Below are positions 19,506 through 31,100 of a stretch of DNA of 64,000 nt, piece by piece; position 1 is the first letter of the stretch; every line of letters starts with the position of its first letter. The DNA is taken from NCBI GenBank assembly GCA_905221615.1, contig CAJNDT010003113.1, forward strand, positions 477,501 through 541,500, given 5' to 3'. The notes under the pieces were generated by a model, which did no database searches, was not told the origin of the DNA, and saw only the letters and a list, made by a program, of their open reading frames with translations. The position numbers and the translations under genes were made by a program. The stretch comes from Symbiodinium sp. CCMP2592 (Eukaryota; Sar; Dinophyceae; Suessiales; Symbiodiniaceae).

Positions 19506-19700
19506 ATTTTTTACTAGGAAAAGGTTTGGTTTTCACACCAAAACCATTTTTTCCTAGGAAAATGTTGGTTTTTCCACCAAAAACCATTTTTCTAGGGAAA
19601 ACCTAAAAAGACATTTTTTTGAAGTCTGGCCACATAGTTTGCCAAAAGATGGTTTTGTTGTTTTTTTTGTTTTCCCTAAGAAAAAGTTGGTTTTTGTGAG
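19506..19700. repeat. Tandem 40-45 bp units with small palindromes
   Basis: Two to four diverging copies of a T-run, CTAGGAAAA, then GGTTTT...CCAAAACC. Includes the perfect palindrome TTTTCCTAGGAAAA (19549-19562) and hairpin-forming GGTTTTTCCACCAAAAACC. Possibly the remnant of a foldback element. Confidence 0.65.
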
Positions 19701-19701
19701 G

Positions 19702-19830
19702 AAGAATACGGTGTTGCCGTGATGTGTGTGCTCACGTCGATCCTGAACCAGTTGCTTAGCGGCTGGTTTGTGATTGGAAGAGTACAGTGTTACCGTTGAG
19801 TGCTTGCTCACGTCGAACCTGAAAGAGCAG
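19702..19830. repeat. About 72-bp imperfect direct duplication
   Basis: GAAGAATACGGTGTTGCCGT (near 19702) recurs as GAAGAGTACAGTGTTACCGT (near 19774). Both are followed by GCTCACGTCGA.CCTGAA. Confidence 0.8.
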
Positions 19831-19956
19831 TCTAGCACGTTCTGTTGAAATGTGAGCTTCGTTTAGGTTACCCTTGCGAGGATACGGAATCTGGATCTGC
19901 CGGAAAAGCCGTTTCAACACGGTATTTACGAAACAAAACGAGGGTCGGCAGTTCTT

Positions 19957-20026
19957 GGGGGGTTACCATATATATATATATATATATAGATATATATATA
20001 TATATATATATATGCTACCCCCCCCC
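19957..20026. repeat. G-run/(TA)n/C-run near-palindrome
   Basis: GGGGGGTTACC, then about 45 nt of alternating AT, then GCTACCCCCCCC. The flanks are near-complementary so the whole can fold back. A related arrangement occurs in the opposite orientation at 42895-42953. Confidence 0.85.
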
Positions 20027-20099
20027 TCAAGGATCCACCTTTTTCGTGTGTTTGAGAGCCGGATGCGAAATAGTTGATATCCTATAACGTATTCCCTTC

Positions 20100-20617
20100 T
20101 CTTTACAAGTGCTTCACTAAATACGCTTCGACTGCATCAAAGATTTCGCAAATCCTACATTCTGCCTTTCCTTCATATACACCCTGAGTTTTTCCAAGCC
20201 ACATACATTCGCGTACGGCTTCTTCTCGTTGCAAAAGAACGCAAGCTTGCATGCATGTTGTGTGTGTATAGGTTTTTGCATGCAGCAGTATGGGCTCTGA
20301 AGGTAAAAAGCAACAGGAGAGCAAAGATATATCATCCCATATAACATAGTATCACGACAAGTACAGATATGAACAGAGGGCCCTATTACTACACCTCCCA
20401 TATATAAGACGCATCGAGATTATAGATAATGTCCGTGAACACGAGATCTAGCGAACCTTTCAGGGTTCAATACCTTGTATTTCACCAATAAATCACCCTT
20501 TAGATTACATTTGGGAATACTTTGCAAAATTCCACTCTCATAACCTTCATATTTTGTAGAAATCCATTTGAATATCCTGTCGCATACCGTATACAAAACC
20601 ACCTATATATGATACAC
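20100..20617. other. AT-rich spacer leading into satellite
   Basis: No gene seen. GAATACC/CCTATAG words become frequent towards the right and merge into the duplicated satellite. Confidence 0.6.
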
Positions 20618-21443
20618 CCCGCACGCATTATATTACACATACCCTATAGGACACTCTATACAAGACATTATATAGAATATCTTACAGCATGTCCTGTAGA
20701 ATACTTTCCCCATGTATCTTGAAACCTTTCATATGGAATGCACTTATAAAGAATACCCTCATGCCTTATTGAATACCCTAGAGCCTCTAGACTACCTTAC
20801 CATATACTTTCAGTCACAGCCCGTATTTCTTTTGAATATCTAGAGTACCTAACAGAATACGACATAGAATACCCTACAGAATACCTTATGGAACACATAG
20901 TACCCTCTATATATATCGTACGCCTCATGGAAGACCGTCTGGAATACTCTGTAGAAGACCTTACGGAATGCCCCTATGGCCCTATATATGACAGTCCATG
21001 TATACAGTATATATACCTTGAACACATATAACACCGCACGCATTATATTACACATACCCTATAGGGCACTCTATACAAGACACTATATAGAATATCTTAT
21101 AGGATGTCCTGTAGAATACTTTCTCTATGTATCTTGAAACCTTTCATACGGAATGCACTGATATAGAATACCCTCATGCCTTATTGAATACCCTAGAGCC
21201 TCTAGAATACCTTATCATATACTTTCAGTCATAGTCCGTATATCTTTTAAATATCCAAAGTACGTTGCAGAAAACGACATAGAGTACCTTACAGAATACT
21301 TTATGGAACACATAGTACCCTCTGTATGTCGTGCGCCTCATGGAAGACCGTCTGGAATACTCTATAGAATACCTTACAGAATGCCCATATGGGCCTATAC
21401 ATGACAGTCCTTGTATACAGTATATATACCCTGAACCCATCTA
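20618..21443. repeat. 415-bp tandem duplication of AT-rich satellite
   Basis: GCACGCATTATATTACACAT begins at 20621 and again at 21036, and the two 415-bp blocks stay aligned to the end, with about 10% differences by eye. Each block is itself built of GAATACCCTATAGAATACC-like short words. Confidence 0.92.
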
Positions 21444-21627
21444 ACACTTAGTGGCTCAAAACCAAACTTTTCAACTCTTGGCCCCTAATAAGGTAATCTT
21501 ACTGCGAAAACTTAAACTTTTTACACCCCCATAGATACAACGTCACCCACGTGTTACCTGCCATGCAGTCGCCAGACTCGCCATGCGGGAGCCAAAAATA
21601 GGTATTTGGGAAGTAAGAATACCTATA

Positions 21628-21632
21628 GATAA
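21628..21632. repeat. Target-site duplication GATAA (left copy)
   Basis: GATAA directly precedes the 5' LTR and recurs at 41329-41333 directly after the 3' LTR. Confidence 0.95.
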
Positions 21633-21713
21633 TGCGAACGGACTGCGATGCCTTGTCAAGTTCTAAGGTGTCACTATAAGAGCTGTGAGCAAGACCGTGT
21701 AAAGTGCAAGAGA

Positions 21714-21765
21714 AGGGGGCACGCTACGCGTCCCTCGACTCTAAGGGGGCATGCTACGCATCCCT
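21714..21765 (+). promoter_or_regulatory. Two tandem LTR hairpins with covarying stem
   Basis: A 30-bp unit is duplicated. Copy 1 has ACGC-TAC-GCGT (21721-21731), copy 2 ATGC-TAC-GCAT (21751-21761). The C-to-T change on one side is matched by G-to-A on the other, so pairing is kept. Outer AGGG/CCCT can pair in both. Present again in the 3' LTR at 40984-41024. Confidence 0.6.
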
Positions 21766-21800
21766 CATCTTTACCTTTCTATGTGACCGCCAACGCAACG

Positions 21801-21811
21801 TTTGGCTCAAG
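21801..21811 (+). promoter_or_regulatory. Possible relic of dinoflagellate spliced leader
   Basis: TTTGGCTCAAG equals the last 11 nt of the conserved 22-nt dinoflagellate spliced leader, in sense orientation. Same word at 41064-41074. Bases upstream do not match the leader. Confidence 0.4.
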
Positions 21812-22065
21812 TCAATGCCCATAGCTAAGTGCTATATGTGTCTTCTATCCTGAGCAATCAGAGCTATCCCGTTGCACAGACGAACCGCCGCCGGCAGTGA
21901 GTGCAAAAGGAACGGCCGCCGGTTCTGCCTGCATAGGATTGCACGTGTGGAAGTAAGAGGGAGAGACAGGGTCCAGTCTGTGGAGAGTGCAAGCCAGCCA
22001 CACCTACATTCATTACAGCTCTGGTGGGGAGAGCAGCAACCAAGTCGAGATCAATCCCCCACGCA

Positions 22066-22076
22066 GGTTATCAGCC
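22066..22076 (+). promoter_or_regulatory. Primer-binding site, giant element
   Basis: GGTTATCAGCC directly follows the LTR. It differs at one base from the complement of the initiator tRNA-Met anticodon arm (GGTTATGAGCC). The mismatch falls opposite anticodon position 34. The first element has the same site without the mismatch. Confidence 0.6.
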
Positions 22077-22086
22077 GTACGCGGCT
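22073..22086 (+). promoter_or_regulatory. Leader hairpin AGCCG-TACG-CGGCT
   Basis: Perfect 5-bp stem with TACG loop, overlapping the end of the primer-binding site, 44 nt before the ORF1 start. Confidence 0.4.
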
Positions 22087-22129
22087 CTGCCTTTCTACAG
22101 CAACGACTACTTGATCTACTACGACCACA

Positions 22130-25100
22130 ATGAACTCAGGATCAAGCCAAGATACGACAATGACTTTCGGTGCCGATGTGGCAGCGCCAGCCGTTGGTGA
22201 GTCAACAGCTGATGACACAGTGGTGCAATCCGTTGATAGCTCCACGGAAGATGACAAAGGTCAATCTTCTGCGCTTGCCATTGCAAAGGCAGTTCCCAAG
22301 GGGAAAGCAAAGAGTCTACCAAGAGCATCTACGCCTTCGCGTCCGACATCCACAGGTTCGAGGACGGGCAAGGCTTCAGAACGACGGGCCGAAGCGTCTG
22401 GTTTTCAGGCACCTCGGACTACGTCCAGGGCCAAGGACAAAGGAGTGAAGACCTTGGAAAAGAAGTCAAGGCCATCATCTTCGAGAAGCTCTTCAGCACG
22501 ATCGAGGACCTCAGCCACTCGTGGGCGTGACAAGTCCATGACTTGGAATCGGATGGTTACCAATCAACCACGTGATGCTGACGATCTGGATATGACTCTG
22601 GACACTATCCCAGCACGTGGTGATGCGTCATCGGTGACCACGCCAGCCATAGCCGATGGTCCGAATGCCTATCAGGAACTGACGATTTCGCAACAGCTCG
22701 AAGCATCTAACCTTGCGCAGCAGATGTACTATCGCAGTCAGATGCAAGAATACGAAGGAGTTGTTCAGACCCTGATGGACAAGATCAAGGAGATGCAACA
22801 AGAAGATGAAGGATCTGGAATTCGCATTGAAGAATTGGAACGACAACGTGACCATGCATGCTTAGCCATGAGGCACATCAACAATGTCAATCAGGAGATG
22901 AAGCGAGACTATGAAACAGCTTTGTTTCGCATGGATGAACAGAACTCTGCTCAACAACGTCAAGCACATGCCGTTGCCGAGGAGTTAGCTCAACAGCTAC
23001 ACGTGTTCCGCACGGAGGCAGCCACTAACTTTGTGCAGTTGGAGGCAAGAGCGCAAGGCGATGGTGAGCTTATGGCACGTGAGTATGAGCGTCTGACTCA
23101 TGAACTTCATGAACATGCCAGAGAGAACTTGGTCCTCCGGTCAAACACAGCAAGTTCGGAACAAGCCTTACAAGCAATGCAGGAACGATTCCACTTGGTC
23201 AAGAACCAGGAGTTGCGGGCCGTGAACGAGATTCAAGGGCTAGCTGGAAACAGCGCAGCCATTGATCAAGAACGATTTCGGCTTCGCGAACGTCTTGGTG
23301 AAGAGGAAGAGTACCGCAAAATGGCTGTGAAGAGGATGCAAGAAGCAGAGGACCGACTTCATCAGAATGAAGATCATGCAAGGCGATCATTGCCTACCTT
23401 GCACGACGAGCTGAGTGAACTCAGGAAAACGCTCAAAGCACAAGAAGATCTTCAAGCGAGGACACGCAGCGAATTGGAGGCAGCGCGAAACTCCAATTAC
23501 GGAGGAGCGACACGGCCTTCAAGCATGCCCATGTCTTCGAGGACTACTGAGTCTGGCTGGGAGCACGTAGGAAAGGAAGTAGTGCCTGCATTTTCCGTAG
23601 GAGGTGAGGTACGATCCCCTGAAATACGGTCCCCAAGTCAAGTTAGTCCAGTCGCCAAAGAGAAGTTCGCATTCTCGGAATCGGACAAGGACAAGAACCT
23701 TGTGATGGATGGAATTCCATTCACCGGTGGAAACTTCTTCACTGGCCGCAGTTCAATGCCAATCGTGGCGGATGCAATGCCCGAGCACTACGTGCCAGGT
23801 ATTAGCAGCCCAGCACTTGCGCGTTCCACGCCTAGTGCAGCCACTTTGTTCGGCATACCAAGCGGATTTCATGGGAAAAGTGATGCGGCAGCCGTGCGTG
23901 ATCGACAGCTACGCGAACTCTTGGAGGATCGCGGGATGTTGGGATCGAAGTCCACAGCATCTGCCAGCTCCTCAAGACCTGTTGGTGTCGACGGTATCAC
24001 CGCATCTACGAAGGGCAACGACCTCATCGGTCCCCCTATTGCCTATGACGATTCCATTCATGAAGCAAGGAGACGTCAGATCGAGAAAGAGGTCGCGGAA
24101 CGGTACGAGGAGAAGATTGCCGATCTGCGAAGCGAAGTACTCAAGGCCCAGAAAGCCGAACAACGTCTCAGAGCTGATCGTGATGAGTGGAAGTTATTCG
24201 CTGAAACGATTCAGGAGGATAATGGAGACGATGACGGTGACGAGGCTGGCGACGAGAACGAAGATGGAGAGCACGATGAAGGAACCGGCACGGGGTATGA
24301 CCCTCCTGACCCGCCTGACGATGATGATGATAAGAAGAAAAGCGGTGGAGGCAAACCTGAATCGGATCCTGGCTCGCATGCGCGTGATCCTGATGGAGAC
24401 GCGGATCCTGAAGTCACAGAGGTGAGAATTTCCAGGAGGGAAGCCGACAAAGTGACCGTTCCTCCATGGCCTACTCTCACTCATCTCAACAACTGGCGAT
24501 CCGTGTGCACGGCCAATGTCTTAGGAGCATCAGCCGACCCACATCATGAGGACTGGATGTTATGGCTGGCACCAGCGTTCAACCCATTCCCTGATGTCGA
24601 AGCATTGAATGATTCAGGACACAAGAAGTTCAAGAGCATAGACGTCAAATTGGGGATCGCCATGGTCGCAATGCTACGTGCCGGTGGTGACAAATCAGCT
24701 GACCTGTACCTTGAGGTGAACCGGAAGGCTAACGATTACATCAGCAGGCCCGACGGGAAGATCATCAAAGGACGACAAATCATTGCGATGATGTATGAAA
24801 GTTTTCGAACGCACGATCGTCTCGACATGATCATCACTCTTGAGTATTTGGTGAAGCTCCAGTACCAAGGCGACAACAAGCTTCATACGTTCAAGCAGAC
24901 GTGGTTGGAAGTTCTGGGACGGATGAGACCAGAGGACATTCCATCCAAAACAGCTCTCCGTGATTGCTTGTACAGCAAGATCAAGGACTCGCCCGCAATG
25001 AAGATGGAGTTGGGCATGCATTACGAACACTTGCCCTACAATCATGAAGACCGATCGTACGACAACCTGATGAAGATCATTGACCGTACTATCATGCGGA

Positions 25101-28100
25101 GACGAGAACAGTCAAATCTCACTCAGACCCAAATTGGCTTGCGCCAGATGCTTGAGGGCAAGGATTTGCTTGCTGCACCGGCCAAGGTACCCGAGAAACC
25201 AACGCCTAACGCAGCTCCATCCGCAAAGGTCAAGGCTTCGCCGACCAAGCCGGATAAAGCAACACCTGTACTACCTCAAAGCAAAGCGAAGAGTCATGCG
25301 AAGACCAAGCCAAAGCCCAAGAAGAAGACGAGGAGTGAGTCAGCGGACAACAGAGGTGACAAAAGCAAGAAGCAAATCCGCTGCAAGTTCCATTTCACAG
25401 ATGCAGGGTGTCGAAATGGTGATAAGTGTCCATTCAGTCACTCGAAGAAGACTCCAGAGCGACCCTTCACGCCGAGGACGAGAACTCCAAGTCCATCTGG
25501 AGGAGGAGGAAACAGGATATGCTACTCGTTCAAGAACACAGGCTCGTGCTCAAGAGAGAATTGTCCTTTCAAGCATGAGGCAGCAGCTACCCCAGCTCCG
25601 GAACCAAAGGCAAAAGCTAAAGCTAAATCCGAAGCGAAGGCAGCTCCAGCGAAGCCGAATGCCAAGGCCAAGGCACTCCCTGCGGCACCCGCCATCAGAT
25701 TGTGTCGAAGGTGGAATCCATCAGCTCCGGCTATATGGAAGCGATCTTCAAGACAAGATGAGGAGGAGTCAGATTGTCCATCCGTTGACAGCGACGCTGA
25801 TTCGGATTGTTCAACAGATGACGAATCCTCGGGAACGACTACGTCGACCCGAAAAGAGATAAAGCGTAATGTGACGTTCGCCGATGACGTGAAGTTCATT
25901 TCTTCGTGTCCTAGAAGATCGAAGAAAGACAAAGAGCGGAAGGTGAAGTACGTCGACATGGAAGCGTTTATCAATGATGAGGACCGCGCCGTGAGCTTGG
26001 AATTCGCCAAGCACAAAGCGAGATTGAGGGCACAGATCATGAGAGACATGGTTGACGACGATGATGATCAATGCGGAGATCGAGTTTCATTCGTACGAAT
26101 CCCAGGAACGCCTCGAGTGGAAGAAGTTTCTTTCTACGACGGTGAGGATTCCATCGTTGAGCGCGAACTCGATGCTGCACACAGCAAACGGATCATCAAT
26201 CAAGGCGTATTCAAATGCATGGTTCAACCAGTCATCCTCAAGAAGAAGATCAAGTTTCTCATGGACACTGGGTGTGGTCACGACCTCATATCTCAGAAGA
26301 AGATCGAGAAGCACAGTCTCGAAACACTCGTGACTCCAGAGCCCATATCATTTCAGACAGCCAATGGAATCACCGATACCGATCTCGTGTCGAATTTCCA
26401 GACTGAGTCGTTCGAGGAACCGATCAACGCTTATGTGTTGGATGACACACCGTCGGTGCTTTCCATAGGCAAGAGATGTATGAACTTCAACTACGGGTTT
26501 GTGTGGCCACCCGGAAGGGAACCATTCATGATCAACCCGCAGGGCAAGAGAATATCTCTGTTCGTGAACGGTGACATCCCGTACGTTCGTGCCGGGAGTT
26601 CTAAGTCATTGGTTCATGATGATCCGGAGGCCAAAGCGATCACCGAAATCTTCAAGGGTGCGCTAACAGCGGGCAATGTTGACGTCAGCGTCGCAGCTGC
26701 CGCTGAAGCTGCACCGAGCGAGATTGAAGCAGAAGAAGAAGGTGACGATCATGAACGACCTCCTGATCCTGAACCCCAAGAACCTCCTATAGAAGAAGTA
26801 CCAGAGTCCGAGGCCGGACGACCTCCGGACGACGACGAAGGAAAAGGAGTGGGTGAAATTCCATTGGATGGTGATGATGAGGTGATCATTGATGTGGAAG
26901 GCGACGGTGCGCCGAGCCGCAAGGCCAGAGTCGGAACACTGAAAGCCGAAGCTAAGACGTTGGCACATCTGTGTACTCATCGCTACCGCAACCCATATTG
27001 CGAATCGTGCATACGCGCGAAGATGAAGCACTTGCGAACACAACGAGGTGCGTTTCAACGTGTGATCAAACACTGGGGAGATCTTGTGACGTTCGACTTC
27101 CTTGACATGCGCAAGGCCGCCGAAGCAGGCATCGGACTCGATGACGGAGCACGTGAAGTTCTAGTCATCAGAGATATCGCCACCAAAATGATCGCAGCGA
27201 TTCCCACGGCTTCAAGGAGCACTGACGAGGTCGTCATGGCCATCAGACGTCTAATGGGAAGACGCAAGATTCATATGGCGTACAGTGATGAAGCACCAGA
27301 GTTCGATTCAGCTATGGCGCAGTTGAAGATCGTGATAGATCATTCCCTTCCAGGGAAACCCAGTAACAATTCACTCGCTGAACGATCAAATCAAGAAGTG
27401 ATCAACACAGTCGCAGCATCCATGCTACACGCCGGATTGCCCGCTCAATACTGGTCCTTTGCGCTTAATTGCGTGATGCAGAACCTCAACGTTGAAGACG
27501 TGGAGGGCGATGGTGATTCAGCATGGAAGCGAATGACTGGAAAGGACTTCGAGGGAAAAGCCATACCCTTTGGGGCCAAAGTCTTCTTCAAGCCGACGGA
27601 CACAAGGCCGAAGACATATGGCAACAAATTCGATCCAAAGGGGATCCCAGGCATTTTTGCCGGATACATCATCACTGCTGGTCAAGGATGGTCCAAGAAG
27701 TATCGCGTTTGGGATATGAAGGAATTTGCCAATGCGAACTTGTCGATGGACGCATCTGTTCCCAGGAAGTTGATGAGACCGTACGAGACAGAAGTTATCT
27801 ACTTCCCAGAGGAGATAACGTTTCCCCTGAAAGCCGAGTACGAAAGGATGAATTCAACCATTGAGGGACTCAGGGACAACGTTGACCTCGCTGGCAAGGA
27901 GATAAAAGACGTCGATGACGGTGATGACGGTCCGCCCAGAGGAAATGGTGGCGACGGGGATGATGATGATCAAAATGGACTTCTTCCTCCACCGGATCCC
28001 GGAGAAGATCCTGACTTACGGGACATAGACCCATCTGACATAGAGACGGAGCCGTCCGGCGAAGTCTTCAAGTCAGCAGAACATGCAGCTATTGATGCCA

Positions 28101-31100
28101 TAGGAGACAAAAGACTCGAAGAACTAGACGAAGAGCTGGGTCTACGTGCGGCACCGCCTCCTTCTGAACCAAAGGTCACTGGGAAAGATCGACGATCGCC
28201 CCGCGAAGTCGGTCCAACCGGTAGACTCATCCCCGAAGGAGACATCGAAGAACCTGGAGAGATTATCAAGATCTTGAAAGAAAAGAAGTTGGCTCCCGAG
28301 GAGATTGAACATTGGAGTACGGGGAAGAAAGGGGACGGCATTGTATATCTCACCGATGACGGTGAAGCCTGCAAGATCGACAAAAGGGGAGTTCCGTATA
28401 AGATCCGAAGTGACGGTCGACGAACTCTTCCTACACGGCGACCTATCCATTCTTATTCTCCGGAAGCATGGAAGAAGATGAGCGAAACGGAGAAGAAGGC
28501 AGCATACAAGAAAGAAAAGCGAGACAAAGCTCGAGTTGCCAAGAAAGACCGGAAGAAGGCTGTGATAGGAAAGAAGATAGTTACCAAGATTTTGGACAAC
28601 ATGATCTTTCCCAAGATTGTCCCATGTGAAGAAATTGATCTGCAACTCAACGTGTCCATTGATGACGACGATGGTTGGTCATGGGCACAGTCCTATGTGG
28701 ATCAATATACACAGGAACAATTCTTGGCAGATGTTGTGCCGGCCGTTCCGGCGCATATGGTCATGGATGATAACTGGATTCCTTCTATGCCGTGTACGAC
28801 TTCTCACAGAAACGTACATCGGGAAAAGAATCATGCAGGAGGATCGTGCTTCAATGCCATGGTCACTCGACCCGTCACACGCAAGGAGATGATCAACAAT
28901 CCCAAGGCCATGGAAGCTTTCATGAAAGAATGGAAGGGATTGTGGGACCAAGAGGTGTTTGACTTCTCAACTACGCGTGAATATGACGACGTCGTCGCTG
29001 AGGCAAAGAAGAAAGGTGAGAAAGTACACATGGCGCGAGTACATGGACTGATATACGAGAAGAACTATCAGCTCAAAGAGGACGATCCTGCCAGGAAGTT
29101 CAAAGGGCGAGGTGTACTACTCGGTGATCAGGTCAAAGACCAGAACATGGAAGCCGCATTGTTCCAGGATTTGGGAAATTCCCCGGCTACGTTTGACGCC
29201 TCACGGTGGGCAGATTATTACGGATGCCTTCCTGGCAACGATGTCCAGATGGCGGATGCTATCCAAGCATACATTCAGGCAAGACTGTCGGGTACTCCAT
29301 GTTGGGTTGAACTGCCTGATGAAGCCTGGCATCCATCTGCGAAACGGCATAAATTCCGTAGGCCTGTATGTCGCCTGATCAAAGCTCTATATGGACATCC
29401 TGACGCAGGAACCATGTGGGAACAACATTGCCATACCGCGGTACAGAAAGTAGGATTCAAGCCAATTGGCGATGAATGGCCATCATTGTATTTCCACCCG
29501 CAAATGAAGCTCTTGCTTGTCATCTACGTGGATGATCTCAAGATGGCAGGACCCAAAGAGAATCTACCCAAGGGTTGGGACATGCTGCGCCAAGAACTTC
29601 GATTGGAAGAGGAAACGCCACTGGGCTTGTATCTGGGTTGTCGCATCTCCAAGGGCGAGGCAACGTTGCATGACAAAACGAAGGTGCAGACCGTTACCTA
29701 CGACATGGAGACGTACCTGGACATGACAGTCAAGAAGTACTGCGACGTGACTGGGTTCGATCCGACAAAATTCAAGACGGTACCATCGCCGAGTCCGGCT
29801 GAGGAGACTAAGAATCACCCAGCTCGCGCTCCGGCACAGTCAGGTAAAAGCCATCGATGCACGTGGTGTGGACACACCATGCCTGTTGATAAGGATGGTC
29901 GGCTCGTTCCGCCTCCACCTATTCCCAAGGCGCCCGAGGAAGAGGAAATCAACGAGGCTAATCGCGGTGCACTTGCTCCGCAGGCAGCCAGCATTCTCAT
30001 GAAATTGCTTTATGCCGCGCGCATTTGCCGCTTTGATCTTCTGCGCAGTATCAACAATCTCGCACGCAAGATCACGAAATGGACCAAGAAGGAGGATGCT
30101 CTTCTTCATCATCTCATGGCCTATGTGCACCAGTCCAAACATCACATGATGATTGGATGGGTCGGGAACTCCTTGGAGGACTCGTCCATCGGGCTGTTTG
30201 CAGATGCGGACTATGCAGGTTGTGGAGAAAGTTTGAAATCTACCTCCGGTGCTCACTTGCACATTCAAGGTTCTCATACACGGTTTCCCTTGGCGGGACT
30301 TAGCAAAAGGCAGGGATGCTTGAGTCATTCCACACCTGAGGCCGAGATTGTCGCGGCCGACTTTGCCATGTCACGTCTTGGATTGCCTGCTATCACGTTG
30401 TGGCAGCAGCTTGGGGGGCAAGACCCCAACTTCGTCTTCTACGACGACAACCAGACCATGATCGGGGTGATTCGCACGGGCAAGAATCCGACTATGCGTC
30501 ATTTGGAGCGTACCCATGGCATCTGTATTGGATGGATGCATTCTATATTTCAGGAAGGTTACGTTTCTCTTGCCTATGAGGTCACTGCCAAGATGTCAGC
30601 GGACATACACACCAAGTCGTTCAAGGATTCCGTGTCCTGGACACATGCGTGTCAGCTCATCAACATCTTTCCGCCGGATCTCATCGGCTCCCAAGAGATT
30701 ATGGATCTGATGCGCCCTACTCATACCCAAAGCACAGATGAGAAGGGTCAGCAGCACTACTCGTTCAAGAGCGAGGTGCCTTGTTTTCCTTACACGCAGA
30801 CGCCGATCCTCCCTCAGGTGTTGTATCGCGCTGGATTGTCGAGTAAGGAAGGCTTGCAAGAACATGACAGTGTGGACCCCATCCTGGTTGTCAAGTTCCC
30901 GCGCATGTTGCGGGGGCCGCCTTCCGCGTTGCCGCCTGGTCGTTACCTTCGGTCGACTTGGATTCTTCGTGAAGGGCAGTGGCACCAGATGGAGGATCGT
31001 GCTGCTATCCTTGATCAACCGGGCAAGTTCGACCGCTATGTGGAGCGTGCTGTGTTTCAGTACCACCCGGTCCGGGGACATTTGCGCCCCGCAGCTATCG

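Larger units (their letters stand above)
21633..22065 (+). repeat. 5' LTR of giant copia element
   Basis: 433 bp, TG...CA ends, same length and sequence by eye as 40896-41328. Contains two tandem hairpins (21714-21765), a spliced-leader-like word (21801-21811), and a GC-rich segment near 21883-21930 with partial self-complementarity. Confidence 0.96.

Noticed and set aside
29306-29345. CTGATGA ... GAAAC resembling a hammerhead ribozyme core
   Set aside because: It lies in the RT coding sequence, stem II does not pair (A-C and G-G at the first positions), and no flanking helices were found.
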